Part shown: positions 1-8,917 of the stretch, one piece after another
Position numbering within the stretch: the first letter of the stretch is position 1
Layout: every line of letters starts with the position of its first letter
Assembly (NCBI RefSeq): GCF_014649115.1
Contig: NZ_BMSK01000013.1
Coordinates: 237,043-301,042, forward strand
DNA from: Streptomyces eurythermus
GTDB lineage: Bacteria > Actinomycetota > Actinomycetes > Streptomycetales > Streptomycetaceae
DNA: 64,000 nt
Direction: 5' to 3'
Translations under genes and position numbers: made by a program
The notes under the pieces: model-generated
Databases searched by the model: none
Told to the model about the DNA's origin: nothing
Seen by the model: only the letters and a program-made list of their open reading frames with translations

Positions 1-1369
1 CATGGCCCTGGCAGGCGAACCGGACGTCCTGGTCGCCGACGAGCCCACCACCGCCCTCGACGCCACCGTCCAGGACCAGATCCTCACCCTGCTCGGCGAC
101 CTCAACCGCCGCACCGGCACCGCCCTGGTCCTCATCACCCACAACATGGGCGTCGTGGCCCGCGCCTGCGAACGGGTCCTCGTGATGTACGGCGGCACCG
201 TCGTCGAGGACGGTCCCACCGCCGAGGTCCTCACCCGCCCGCGGCACCCCTACACCGCCGGCCTGCTCGCCGCGGTGCCCCGCCTCTCCGCACCGTCCGG
301 CACGCGCCTGGCCGGCATCCCCGGTGCCCCGCCCGACCTCTCGGTCCTCACCGACGGCTGCGCCTTCGCCGACCGCTGCGCCTTCACCGAAGACCGCTGC
401 CGCACCGTCACCCCACCGCTGGTCACCCTCACGACGCGGGCCGCGTCCGGAGAGGGCACGGTACGGGTGGCCTGCCCACCCGCGACGAGCCGGTCCGCGC
501 CGCTGCCCGCCGCGCCCCCGCCCGCCCGGATCGACCGGCCCCGCCCCGGCGCCGTGGTCCTGGAGGCCGTGGGACTGCGCAAGACCTACCGGGGCCGCGG
601 TCTGCGCGGCCGTCCGCTGACCGCGCTGGACGACGTCTCCCTGACCCTGGCCGCCGGCGAGACCCTCGGCATCGTCGGCGAATCCGGCTCCGGCAAGTCC
701 ACCCTCGCCCGCGTGCTCGCCCACGCGCACCCGAGCGACTCGGGCACCCTGCGCCTGGACGGCGTGGACATCAGCCGCCCCTCCCGCCGCGAACTGCACA
801 CCGTACGGCGCCGCATCCAGATGGTCTTCCAGGACCCGTACGCCTCCCTCAACCCCCGCATGACCGCCGGCCAGATCATCGCCGAGCCGCTGCACGCCTT
901 CGGCATCGGCGACCGGAGCCGGCGCGCACAGCGGGTCGAGGAACTCCTGCTGCTCGTCGGACTCGACCCGTCCGCGGCCGACCGCCGCCCGCGGTCCTTC
1001 TCCGGCGGCCAGCGCCAGCGCATCGGCATCGCGCGCGCCCTCGCCCCCGAACCGTCCGTCCTCATCTGCGACGAGCCCGTCTCCGCGCTCGACGTCTCCG
1101 TCCAGGCCCAGATCGTGGGCCTGCTCACCGACCTGCAACGCGATCTCGGGCTCTCCCTCGTCTTCATCGCCCACGACCTCGCCGTGGTACGGCAGGTCAG
1201 TCACCGCATCGCCGTCATGCACCGGGGGCGCATAGTGGAGACCGGCAGCGCCGACGAGGTGTGCGAGAACCCGGCCGACCCCTACACCCGCGCCCTGCTC
1301 GCCGCCGCCCCCGACCCCGTCCCGCCGGCGCGCCACCGCGAGCCCCGCTCCACGCAGGTGCCCGCGTGA
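1..1369 (+). CDS. Oligopeptide-type ABC transporter, fused double ATPase (5' end cut by window)
   Basis: This protein energises uptake of peptides or similar solutes by a DppD/DppF-type ABC importer. Two nucleotide-binding domains are fused in one chain. The first has lost its Walker A to the window edge but keeps Walker B (VLVADEPTTALD) and is followed by the oligopeptide ABC C-terminal region (RHPYTAGLL, then a CAFADRC cysteine stretch). The second is complete, with GESGSGKST, SFSGGQRQRIGIARAL and LICDEPVSALD. The stop overlaps the next start by 4 bases, so it is translationally coupled to the sulfatase-maturation gene. Its permease and binding protein presumably lie upstream, outside the window. 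Substrate is unknown; a sulfated compound is suggested only by context. Confidence 0.93.
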   Translation, partial: MALAGEPDVLVADEPTTALDATVQDQILTLLGDLNRRTGTALVLITHNMGVVARACERVLVMYGGTVVEDGPTAEVLTRPRHPYTAGLLAAVPRLSAPSGTRLAGIPGAPPDLSVLTDGCAFADRCAFTEDRCRTVTPPLVTLTTRAASGEGTVRVACPPATSRSAPLPAAPPPARIDRPRPGAVVLEAVGLRKTYRGRGLRGRPLTALDDVSLTLAAGETLGIVGESGSGKSTLARVLAHAHPSDSGTLRLDGVDISRPSRRELHTVRRRIQMVFQDPYASLNPRMTAGQIIAEPLHAFGIGDRSRRAQRVEELLLLVGLDPSAADRRPRSFSGGQRQRIGIARALAPEPSVLICDEPVSALDVSVQAQIVGLLTDLQRDLGLSLVFIAHDLAVVRQVSHRIAVMHRGRIVETGSADEVCENPADPYTRALLAAAPDPVPPARHREPRSTQVPA

Positions 1370-2295
1370 GTGGCTGCTGCGCCCCCGGCCGCCCTTGCGG
1401 CGGCGGAGCGGGACCGTTCACCGGGCTGCTTCCTCTGCCGCGGGCGCGCCGCGCCGCGCACCCCGCCCTGGTGGAGCTGCCCGGCGGCACCTTCCTGCGC
1501 GGCGACGCCTTCGGCGAGGGCTACCACGCCGACCGCGAGGGCCCGGTCCGCGAAGTGAGCGTCGCACCGTTCGCCATCGACGCCACCGCCGTCACCAACG
1601 CCCAGTACGCGGCCTTCGTCGAGGCCACCGGCCACCGCACCGACGCCGAGCGCTTCGGGTCGTCGTACGTCTTCCATCTCCTGCTCCACCCCGCCGCCGA
1701 GCGCCACGTCCTCGGCCGTGTCCCGGGAGCACCCTGGTGGCTCGGCGTCACGGGAGCGTCCTGGCACGCCCCCGAGGGCCCCGGCTCCGACCTCGACGGC
1801 CGCGCCGACCACCCGGTGGTGCACGTCTCCCACCACGACGCCCTGGCGTACTGCGCCTGGGCGGGGCTGCGGCTGCCCACGGAGGACGAGTGGGAGTACG
1901 CCGCGCGCGGCGGCCTGCAAGGCGCCCGCTATCCGTGGGGGAACGACTTCACGCCGGGCGGGCGGGAAATGTGCAACACCTGGCGAGGACACTTTCCCCA
2001 CCGCTCCGACCGGCCCGGCGGCAGCACCGGCACCATGCCCGTCACCGCCTACGAACCCAACGGGTTCGGCCTGTACAACACCTCCGGCAACGTGTGGGAG
2101 TGGGTCCAGGACACCCACGGCACCGGCGAACGGGTCATCCGCGGCGGCTCCTACCTCTGCCACGCCTCCTACTGCAACCGCTACCGGGTCGCCGCCCGCT
2201 CCCACAACACCCCCGACTCCTCCACCGGCCACGGCGGCTTCCGCTGCGCCCGCGACACGGAGCCGGCCGCACCGGAAGGACGTACCAGCCCGTGA
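1366..2295 (+). CDS. Formylglycine-generating enzyme (sulfatase-modifying factor)
   Basis: This enzyme oxidises the active-site cysteine of type I sulfatases to C-alpha-formylglycine using copper and oxygen. I chose the GTG start because it overlaps the previous stop as GTGA; the product is 309 aa, the usual length. The FGE-sulfatase fold is clear: LPGGTFLRG, VTNAQYAAFV, LPTEDEWEYAARGG, YPWGN, NVWEWV, then GGSYLCHASYCNRYR. Cys265 and Cys270 match the catalytic pair of known FGEs, five residues apart. It sits directly before two sulfatase genes whose CxPxR sites are its expected substrates. An extra Cys-rich N-terminus (SGCCAPGRPCGG) is visible. Confidence 0.93.
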   Translation: MSGCCAPGRPCGGGAGPFTGLLPLPRARRAAHPALVELPGGTFLRGDAFGEGYHADREGPVREVSVAPFAIDATAVTNAQYAAFVEATGHRTDAERFGSSYVFHLLLHPAAERHVLGRVPGAPWWLGVTGASWHAPEGPGSDLDGRADHPVVHVSHHDALAYCAWAGLRLPTEDEWEYAARGGLQGARYPWGNDFTPGGREMCNTWRGHFPHRSDRPGGSTGTMPVTAYEPNGFGLYNTSGNVWEWVQDTHGTGERVIRGGSYLCHASYCNRYRVAARSHNTPDSSTGHGGFRCARDTEPAAPEGRTSP

Positions 2296-4130
2296 AGGCC
2301 GTCATGGTGATGTTCGACAGCCTCAACCGGCACATGCTGCCGCCCTACGGTGGGCCCGAGTGGGTCCACGCCCCGAACTTCGCCCGCCTCGCCGCCCGCA
2401 CCGTCACCTACGACACCTGCTACGCCGGCTCGATGCCCTGCATGCCCGCCCGCCGCGAACTGCACACCGGCCGCCACAACTTCCTGCACCGCGGCTGGGG
2501 CCCGCTCGAACCGTTCGACGACTCCATGCCCGAACTGCTGAAACAGAACGGCGTCCACACCCACCTGGTCAGCGACCACCAGCACTACTGGGAAGACGGC
2601 GGCGCCACCTACCACGGCCGCTACAGCACCTGGGAGTTCTTCCGCGGCCAGGAGGGCGACCCGTGGAAGGGCCACGTCGCCGACCCGCGCCCGCCCGAGG
2701 ACCTGCGCGCCGGCCGGGGCGAGCTGTGGCGCCAGGACTGGGTCAACCGGCAGTACCTCGGCAGCGAGGCCGAGCAGCCGCAGACCCTCACCTTCGACGC
2801 GGGACTGGAGTTCCTGAGCGTCAACCACGCCGAGGACGACTGGTTCCTGCAGATCGAGACGTTCGACCCGCACGAGCCCTTCTTCACCCAGGCCCACTAC
2901 AAGGACCTCTACCCCCACGACTACGACGGCCCCCACTTCGACTGGCCCGACTACAACCGGGTCACCGAGACACCGGAACAGGTCGAGCACGCCCGCTACG
3001 AGTACGCGGCGCTGCTGTCCATGTGCGACCACTCGCTCGGCCGGGTCCTGGACGCCATGGACACCCACGGCCTGTGGGACGACACCCTGCTGATCGTCTG
3101 CACCGACCACGGCTTCCTGCTGGGTGAGAAGGGCTGGTGGGCGAAGGTGGTCCAGCCCTGGTACGAGGAGCTGGTCCACACCCCGCTCTTCGTGCACGAC
3201 CCGCGCCGCCCGGACCGCGCCGGCACCCACGACGCCACCCTCGTCCAGACCATCGACATCGCACCGACCCTGCTGGAGTACTTCGGCGTCGACCGCACGC
3301 CCGACATGCAGGGGCGTCCCCTGGGCGGGACGGACGGGACGGTCGGCGCCGGTACCGGCCGGACCTCCGCCCTGTTCGGCATGTTCGGCGGCCATGTGAA
3401 CATCACCGACGGCCGCTACGTCTACATGCGCGCCTGCCACGACGACACCAACCTGCCCCTCAACGAGCACACCCTGATGCCCACCCGCATCCGCGGCCGC
3501 TTCACCCCGCAGGAACTCGCCGGCATCTCCCTCGCGGAACCCTTCTCCTTCACCAAAGGGGTGCGGACCGTCCGGGTCCCCGCGCCCGCGCCGGCGCTCC
3601 TCGGCCCGCAGCGGTTCGGCACCCTGCTCTTCGACCTCGCGACCGACCCGCACCAGGAACGGCCGATCGTGGACGGCGCCGTCGAACTGCGCATGATCCG
3701 GCTCCTGGTCGAGCAGTTGCGCGCCAATGACGCCCCGCGCGACCAGTACGAACGCCTCGGTCTTCCGCACGAGCCGGACTCCGTCGACGAGGGGCACCTG
3801 CTGGTGGCGGCACAACGCGAGCGGGCGGATGCCGCGCGCGAACCGGCCGCCCGCGCCGACGAGTTCCCCGAGGGCATCCTGAACCTGCGCACCCCGCTCG
3901 CCCGGCTGCTGGCCGAACCGGCGGCGGCCGACGCCGTGCGCCGCATCGTGCCGGGACTGCTCGACACCGAGCTGCTCACCCTGCGCGGCGGCGGCACCCT
4001 CCTGCACATCGCCGCGTTCACCGGCCGGCCGGGCCGCGCACAACTCACCGAGCTGGCCGGAGAACTGGCACGCCTCTTCCCGGCCCCCCACACCGACAGC
4101 ACCGCCGACGACGCGGAGGTCCCCGCATGA
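2292..4130 (+). CDS. Sulfatase (type I, formylglycine-dependent)
   Basis: A hydrolase of sulfate esters, 612 aa from a GTG start that overlaps the previous stop (GTGA). The N-terminal metal-binding FDS and the modification motif CMPAR, with Cys50 as the formylglycine precursor, followed by RELHTGR, are intact. Further sulfatase landmarks are HEPFF, TDHGFLLGEKG and the C-terminal TDPHQERP region. The last 100 or so residues (after about residue 510) form a tail rich in Ala, Arg and Leu that I do not recognise. No signal peptide is seen, consistent with a cytosolic enzyme matured by the co-translated FGE. The natural substrate cannot be read from sequence. Confidence 0.92.
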   Translation: MKAVMVMFDSLNRHMLPPYGGPEWVHAPNFARLAARTVTYDTCYAGSMPCMPARRELHTGRHNFLHRGWGPLEPFDDSMPELLKQNGVHTHLVSDHQHYWEDGGATYHGRYSTWEFFRGQEGDPWKGHVADPRPPEDLRAGRGELWRQDWVNRQYLGSEAEQPQTLTFDAGLEFLSVNHAEDDWFLQIETFDPHEPFFTQAHYKDLYPHDYDGPHFDWPDYNRVTETPEQVEHARYEYAALLSMCDHSLGRVLDAMDTHGLWDDTLLIVCTDHGFLLGEKGWWAKVVQPWYEELVHTPLFVHDPRRPDRAGTHDATLVQTIDIAPTLLEYFGVDRTPDMQGRPLGGTDGTVGAGTGRTSALFGMFGGHVNITDGRYVYMRACHDDTNLPLNEHTLMPTRIRGRFTPQELAGISLAEPFSFTKGVRTVRVPAPAPALLGPQRFGTLLFDLATDPHQERPIVDGAVELRMIRLLVEQLRANDAPRDQYERLGLPHEPDSVDEGHLLVAAQRERADAAREPAARADEFPEGILNLRTPLARLLAEPAAADAVRRIVPGLLDTELLTLRGGGTLLHIAAFTGRPGRAQLTELAGELARLFPAPHTDSTADDAEVPA

Positions 4131-6439
4131 GCAGCGCCACCCGACGCGACCCGTACGAGGGTTTCCCCGGCCACGTCGGCCGGACCTTCGCCGAGTCCGA
4201 ACCGGCCTGGCCCGCACCCGCCCGCACCGGGAAGGCACCGAACATCGTCGTCGTCCTCGTCGACGACATGGGGTACAGCGACATAGGCCCGTTCGGCTCG
4301 GAGATCCCCACGCCCGTCCTCGACCGCCTCGCCGACGGCGGAGTACGGCTGACCAACTACCACACCATGCCGCTGTGCTCCCCGGCACGAGCGGCGCTGC
4401 TCACGGGCCTCAACCCGCACCGCGTCGGCTACGCCATGGTCGCCAACTCCGACCCGGGCTTCCCCGGATACGGCATGCAGATCGCCGACGACATCCCCAC
4501 CCTCGCCGAACTGCTCCACGACGCCGGATACGCCACCTACGCCGTCGGCAAGTGGCACCTGGTGCGCGACTCCGCGTCCAACGCGGCGAACGACCGCGCC
4601 GGCTGGCCCCTCCAGAAGGGCTTCGACCAGTACTACGGCGTACTGGAGGGCTTGACCAGCCTCTTCCACCCGCACCAACTCGTCCGGGACAACAGCCCGC
4701 TCGACATCGACGAGTTCCCCGACGACTACTACTACACCGACGACATCACGGACCAGGCGATCGCCATGGTCAAGTCACTGCGCGCCCACGACCAGGACAA
4801 GCCCTTCCTCCTGTACCTCGCCCACAACGCCGTCCACGGGCCGCTCCAGGCCAAGGCCGAGGACATCGACCGCCACCGCGGACGCTACGACGACGGCTGG
4901 GACGCGTTGCGCGAACGGCGCTTCGCCGCCCAGAAGGCCGCCGGCCTCTTCCCGCCCGGCACGGAACTGCCCGCCCGCAACAGCGAGGCCGGCCTCGACG
5001 TACCGGCCTGGGAAGACCTCACCGAGGAGCAGCGCCGGCTCTACGCCCGTTACATGGAGGTGTACGCGGCGCTCGTCGACAACATCGACCAGAACCTCGG
5101 CCGCCTCACCGACACTCTCGACGCGCTCGGGGAACTCGACAACACCATCATCGTCTTCACCTCCGACAACGGTGGGACCGGAGAGGGCGGCGCCGAGGGC
5201 ACCCGCTCCTACTTCAGCCGCTTCGTCCACCACCCGGGGCTGCCGGACGACTGGACGCCCGACGTCGACCGCGACCCGGAGCTGATCGGCGGCCCCCGCA
5301 GCCTCGTCCACTACCCGCGAGGCTGGGGCATGGCCTCCAACACGCCGTTCCGCCTCTACAAGGGCCACACCTACGCCGGCGGCGTACGCGTCCCGTTCCT
5401 GCTGTCCTGGCCCGACGGGGCCCGGGAAGGACGGCTCGCACCGGGCCTGCGCCCGCAGTACCAGTACGTCACCGACATCGCACCCACTCTCCTGGAACTG
5501 GCCGGACTGCGACGCCCGGACACCCGGCGCGGCCTCACCCTCCAGGAACCGGACGGCACGAGCTTCGCCCCCGTCCTGTCCGACGCCGCCCACGACTCCA
5601 CCCACCACGAGCAGTACTGCGAGATGAGCGGCAACCGCAGCCACTACCGCGACGGCCACAAACTCGTCACGCTGCACCGGCCCGGCACGCCTTACGACGA
5701 CTCCGAATGGGCGCTGTACGACATCCGCACCGACCCCACCGAGATCCACGACCTCGCCGCCGAGCGCCCGGACCTCGTCAAGGAACTGTCGGCGGCCTGG
5801 GAGGAGGCGGCCTGGCGCAACGGCGTCTTCCCGCTGCCGGACGGCAGTGGGGCCCTCGCCCGCCGCAACCCCGCCGAACAAGGGCTCGCCCGGCCGCTCA
5901 CCCTGCTGCCCGGCACGCCGGAACTGGAGCGCTACCGCTCCTCCCGGCTGATCTCCCTGCGGTCCTTCGACATCGAGGTCCTGCTCGACGAGACCGGCGA
6001 AGGCGTCCTCGTCTCCCACGGCGACCAGGGCGGCGGCTACAGCCTGTACGTCGAGGAAGGACGGCTGCGCCTCGCCTACAACGAGTATGGCGTCCTGCAC
6101 GAGACGGACGCCGGTCCCCTGGCGACGGGTGCGCACCACGTCCTGCTGAGCGCCACCGCCGAGGAGGGCCTGCGCTGGCGGTTCACGCTGGTCGTCGACG
6201 GGACCGAACGGGCCGTGTCCGACAGCGTGCACCAGCTCATCGGCATGGCCCCCTTCCAGGGCATCAGCATCGGCGTCGACCGCAAGTCGCCCGTCTCCTG
6301 GCCCCTGTACGAACGCCACCGCACGTTCCGTTTCACCGGGCGGCTGAGGTCGGTGACGTACCGGCCCGGACCGCCGGGCCCCGACTCCCCGGAAGCGGTG
6401 GCCACCGCGCTCCGCGAGGCGGCGTCCGCGTTCGAGTGA
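4127..6439 (+). CDS. Arylsulfatase (type I, formylglycine-dependent)
   Basis: A 770-aa sulfatase starting with ATG overlapping the previous stop (ATGA). Metal-binding DD at 46-47 lies in VVLVDDMGYSD, and the modification site is PLCSPARAALLTG with Cys84 as the precursor. Other signatures are VGKWHL, LYLAHNAVHGPL, FTSDNGG and LYKGHTYAGGVRVP. After about residue 560 comes a beta-rich C-terminal region (about 200 aa) resembling a jelly-roll or lectin-like extension, common in large arylsulfatases. It closes the operon: transporter ATPase, FGE, sulfatase, arylsulfatase. The two sulfatases are clearly different subfamilies, suggesting removal of two kinds of sulfate ester. Confidence 0.93.
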   Translation: MSSATRRDPYEGFPGHVGRTFAESEPAWPAPARTGKAPNIVVVLVDDMGYSDIGPFGSEIPTPVLDRLADGGVRLTNYHTMPLCSPARAALLTGLNPHRVGYAMVANSDPGFPGYGMQIADDIPTLAELLHDAGYATYAVGKWHLVRDSASNAANDRAGWPLQKGFDQYYGVLEGLTSLFHPHQLVRDNSPLDIDEFPDDYYYTDDITDQAIAMVKSLRAHDQDKPFLLYLAHNAVHGPLQAKAEDIDRHRGRYDDGWDALRERRFAAQKAAGLFPPGTELPARNSEAGLDVPAWEDLTEEQRRLYARYMEVYAALVDNIDQNLGRLTDTLDALGELDNTIIVFTSDNGGTGEGGAEGTRSYFSRFVHHPGLPDDWTPDVDRDPELIGGPRSLVHYPRGWGMASNTPFRLYKGHTYAGGVRVPFLLSWPDGAREGRLAPGLRPQYQYVTDIAPTLLELAGLRRPDTRRGLTLQEPDGTSFAPVLSDAAHDSTHHEQYCEMSGNRSHYRDGHKLVTLHRPGTPYDDSEWALYDIRTDPTEIHDLAAERPDLVKELSAAWEEAAWRNGVFPLPDGSGALARRNPAEQGLARPLTLLPGTPELERYRSSRLISLRSFDIEVLLDETGEGVLVSHGDQGGGYSLYVEEGRLRLAYNEYGVLHETDAGPLATGAHHVLLSATAEEGLRWRFTLVVDGTERAVSDSVHQLIGMAPFQGISIGVDRKSPVSWPLYERHRTFRFTGRLRSVTYRPGPPGPDSPEAVATALREAASAFE

Positions 6440-6691
6440 GCAGGGCGGCAACCGGGAAGAGCGTGCTCGACCCCTCCCTGCCACACCCGATGGTTATGTC
6501 GTGAGCATGGCAAGTATGTTGATGGTTCGTCAACTGCCTTGTGAGCGGCGCCTGTTGTCGGCGACTCTTGATCACGGCCCGAGCGGGACGCCACGCCCCC
6601 GTCTCGGCAGGGGTGCGCGATCACGCGCACCCGCCCCCACAGACGCGCGCCCCACCCGTGCGCGCGCCGCCAAGAGGAGGAATCCCTCGTA

Positions 6692-7900
6692 ATGGCACAA
6701 CTGCGGAGCAAGAGAATACGGTTCGTCGCGACCGCCGCGATCGCGGCGACCACCTTGGCCGGCGGCCTCGCCGCCGTCCCCGCCCAGGCCGCTCCCGCCG
6801 TGGGCAAGGTGATCGGTGCCGGCTCGCCCACGGCGGTCCGGGACAGTTACATCGTGACGCTCCGGAAGGACGCCGGATTCAAGGCCTCCTCGATCACGGG
6901 CAGGAATCTGGTCAAGGAGTACGGCGGCAGCGTGACCAGGACGTTCGGCAGCGCGCTGAACGGCTACACCGCCACCCTCTCCACGACGGAGGCCGAGCGC
7001 CTGGCCGCCGACCCGGCGGTGGCCGCCGTCGAGCAGAACCAGCGGGTCGGCGTCACCGACACCACGCAGTCCAGCGCGCCGTGGGGCCTCGACCGCATCG
7101 ACCAGACCTCCCTGCCCCTGTCCGGCACCTACACCTACCCGGACAGCGCCGGCAGCGGTGTGACCGCCTACGTCATCGACACCGGCGTACGCATCACGCA
7201 CCAGCAGATCAGCGGCCGTGCCTCCTACGGTTACGACGCCGTCGACGGTGACACCGACGCCGCGGACGGCAACGGCCACGGGACCCATGTGGCCACCACC
7301 ATCGCCGGCTCCACCTACGGCGTGGCCAAGAAGGCGAAGATCGTCGCCGTGCGGGTACTGGACAACAACGGATCCGGGACCACCGCCGGAGTCATCGCCG
7401 GCATCGACTGGGTGACCCGGAACCACTCCGGCCCCTCCGTCGCCAACCTGTCGCTCGGCGGCGGTGCCTCCGCCACGCTGGACGCGGCCGTGCGCAACTC
7501 CATCGCGAGCGGCGTGACGTACGCGGTGGCCGCCGGCAACAGCAACGCCAACGCCTCCTCGTACTCCCCGGCCCGGGTCGCCGAGGCTATCACCGTCGGC
7601 GCGACGACCAGCACCGACGCCCGGGCGAGCTACTCCAACTACGGCTCCGTGCTGGACGTCTTCGCCCCGGGATCCTCCATCACGGCCGGCTGGAACACCG
7701 GCGACACCGCGACCAACACGATCTCCGGCACCTCCATGGCGACCCCGCACGTCGCCGGAGCCGCGGCGGTCTACCTGGCCGGCCACACCTCCGCCACACC
7801 GGCCCAGGTCGCCACGGCCCTGGTGAACGGGGCGACGACAGGCAAGGTCACCAGCGCCGGCTCGGGCTCGCCCAACCGCCTGCTGAAGCTCGTACCGTGA
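6692..7900 (+). CDS. Secreted subtilisin-like serine protease (S8, proteinase K type)
   Basis: A 402-aa extracellular protease. It has a Sec signal peptide (about residues 1-33, ending VPAQA), an I9-type inhibitor propeptide (YIVTLRKDAGF ... VEQNQ, to about 120) and a proteinase K-like catalytic domain. The triad is Asp163 in YVIDTGV, His196 in NGHGTHVA and Ser348 in GTSMATPH; the oxyanion Asn283 is in AAGNSN. The RBS is AAGAGGAGG before ATG. It stands alone: 252 bases without a recognisable gene separate it from the sulfatases, and a strong hairpin follows. There is no C-terminal P-domain. Confidence 0.95.
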   Translation: MAQLRSKRIRFVATAAIAATTLAGGLAAVPAQAAPAVGKVIGAGSPTAVRDSYIVTLRKDAGFKASSITGRNLVKEYGGSVTRTFGSALNGYTATLSTTEAERLAADPAVAAVEQNQRVGVTDTTQSSAPWGLDRIDQTSLPLSGTYTYPDSAGSGVTAYVIDTGVRITHQQISGRASYGYDAVDGDTDAADGNGHGTHVATTIAGSTYGVAKKAKIVAVRVLDNNGSGTTAGVIAGIDWVTRNHSGPSVANLSLGGGASATLDAAVRNSIASGVTYAVAAGNSNANASSYSPARVAEAITVGATTSTDARASYSNYGSVLDVFAPGSSITAGWNTGDTATNTISGTSMATPHVAGAAAVYLAGHTSATPAQVATALVNGATTGKVTSAGSGSPNRLLKLVP

Positions 7901-7934
7901 CCCCTTCGCCGGCGGCCCGGCCGTCATGAGCACC

Positions 7935-7966
7935 GTGCCTCGGAGGCCGTCCCGCCTCCGAGGCAC
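7935..7966. terminator. Bidirectional hairpin terminator
   Basis: A perfect 12-bp stem (GTGCCTCGGAGG with its complement) and an 8-base loop sit between the convergent protease and response-regulator genes. No U-tract is visible, as is common in streptomycetes. It probably ends both transcripts. Confidence 0.75.
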
Positions 7967-8004
7967 ACCTGACCCCGCCCCGTCCCGCCCCTACGGGGCG
8001 CTCG

Positions 8005-8688
8005 TCACCGTGTGCCCGGTCTCACCAGGCCCGTCTCGTACGCGATGACCACCGCCTGGGCGCGGTCGCGCAGGCCGAGTTTGGCGAAGACACGGGCCAC
8101 GTGGGACTTGACCGTGGCCTCGCTGAGGGTCAGTTCGGTGGCGATCTCCGTGTTGGACAGGCCCCGGCCCATCAGGCTGAGCACCTCCCGCTCGCGCGGG
8201 GTGAGCGCGGCCAGATCGGCGGGGACGGCCGTGGCCGTCCGGTCGGCCTCGGCCGCGTACCGCTCCACCAGGCGCCGGGTGATCTGCGGGGCCAGCAGGG
8301 CGTCACCGGTACCGACGAGCCGGACGGCCGCCGCCAGGTGCTCCGGGGTGACGTCCTTGAGCAGGAAGCCGCCGGCCCCGAGGGACAGGGCGGTGTACAC
8401 ATACCGGTCCAGGTCGAAGGTGGTCAGCATGAGCACCCGGCAGCCGGGTGCCTCGGCCAGGATGCGCCGGGTGGCCTCCAGGCCGTCCATGACCGGCATG
8501 CGGATGTCCATGAGGACGACGTCCGGCTCGAGTTCACGGACGGCGGCGACCGCCTCGGCCCCGTCGGCGGCCTCGCCCGCCACCTCGATGCCCCGGGCGG
8601 TGAGGATCAGCCGGAAGCCGGTCCGGATCAGCGTCTGGTCGTCGGCGATCAGGACACGCGGCGCCCGCTCGGACCCGTCCGGCGTCAC
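8005..8688 (-). CDS. LuxR/NarL-family response regulator, orphan
   Basis: A 227-aa two-component regulator. The receiver domain begins VLIADDQTLIRTG, has the phospho-acceptor Asp in VVLMDIRMP, Thr in LMLTTFD and Lys in FLLKDV. A LuxR-type HTH follows (LTPREREVLSLMGRGLSNTEIA ... SEATVKSHVARVFAKLGLRDR). I chose GTG at 8688 because it overlaps, as GTGA, the stop of a short kinase-like reading frame; an in-frame upstream extension to 8796 is possible but looks non-coding. The cognate sensor kinase is missing except for its last codons (see 8685-8753), so the regulator is probably orphaned, or answers to a kinase elsewhere. Confidence 0.92.
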   Translation of the reverse strand: MTPDGSERAPRVLIADDQTLIRTGFRLILTARGIEVAGEAADGAEAVAAVRELEPDVVLMDIRMPVMDGLEATRRILAEAPGCRVLMLTTFDLDRYVYTALSLGAGGFLLKDVTPEHLAAAVRLVGTGDALLAPQITRRLVERYAAEADRTATAVPADLAALTPREREVLSLMGRGLSNTEIATELTLSEATVKSHVARVFAKLGLRDRAQAVVIAYETGLVRPGTR

Positions 8689-8753
8689 GGCCGGTCCAGG
8701 GGTATCCGGGCACGCACCCGGAAGCCGCCGCCGAGTCTGCGCCGGGCGGTCCG
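8685..8753 (-). pseudogene. Relic: last ~22 codons of a sensor histidine kinase
   Basis: The reading frame ending GGGFRVRARIPL and a few residues more is what NarL-partner histidine kinases commonly end with (G2-box region followed by RVRARIPL). Its stop overlaps the response-regulator start in the usual kinase-regulator arrangement. Upstream the frame turns into non-homologous sequence, so the DHp and ATPase body of the kinase is gone. I infer an internal deletion that removed nearly the whole gene. Identification rests on about 15 residues and is not certain. Confidence 0.5.
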
Positions 8754-8830
8754 GCTCACCGTCGCCGAGGTGCTGCGCAACGAGTGAACACGGCAACCGG
8801 TCAGGATCGGAGAAGCCGTCGTGGGCTCGC

Positions 8831-8874
8831 CCGTCCTAGCGTGGGGGCACCGACGAGGAAACCGTCGGTGCCCC
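8831..8874 (+). promoter_or_regulatory. Candidate promoter -10 and leader hairpin of the VOC gene
   Basis: A TAGCGT (8837-8842) fits a vegetative -10 hexamer. Just after it lies a perfect 12-bp inverted repeat, GGGGCACCGACG with its complement at 8844-8874 and a 7-base loop, about 43 bases before the VOC start. It could be a 5' leader hairpin affecting RNA stability or, on the other strand, a terminator. Confidence 0.4.
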
Positions 8875-8917
8875 GGCCCCGTGAAGCCGGGCACCACTGT
8901 GCGAAGGAGTGAGCATC

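Noticed and set aside
1282..2232. Long reading frame on the minus strand over the FGE gene
   Set aside because: It is rich in Gly and Val from the GC bias of the reverse strand, has no domain, and the plus strand gene is certain.
2181..4388. 735-codon minus-strand frame opposite the first sulfatase
   Set aside because: Shadow of the sulfatase: Val/Gly/Glu-rich composition with no motif and no RBS.
6440..6691. Small gene or RNA between arylsulfatase and protease
   Set aside because: Only overlapping short frames and a weak TTGA/TCAA repeat near 6520 are seen; not enough for a call.
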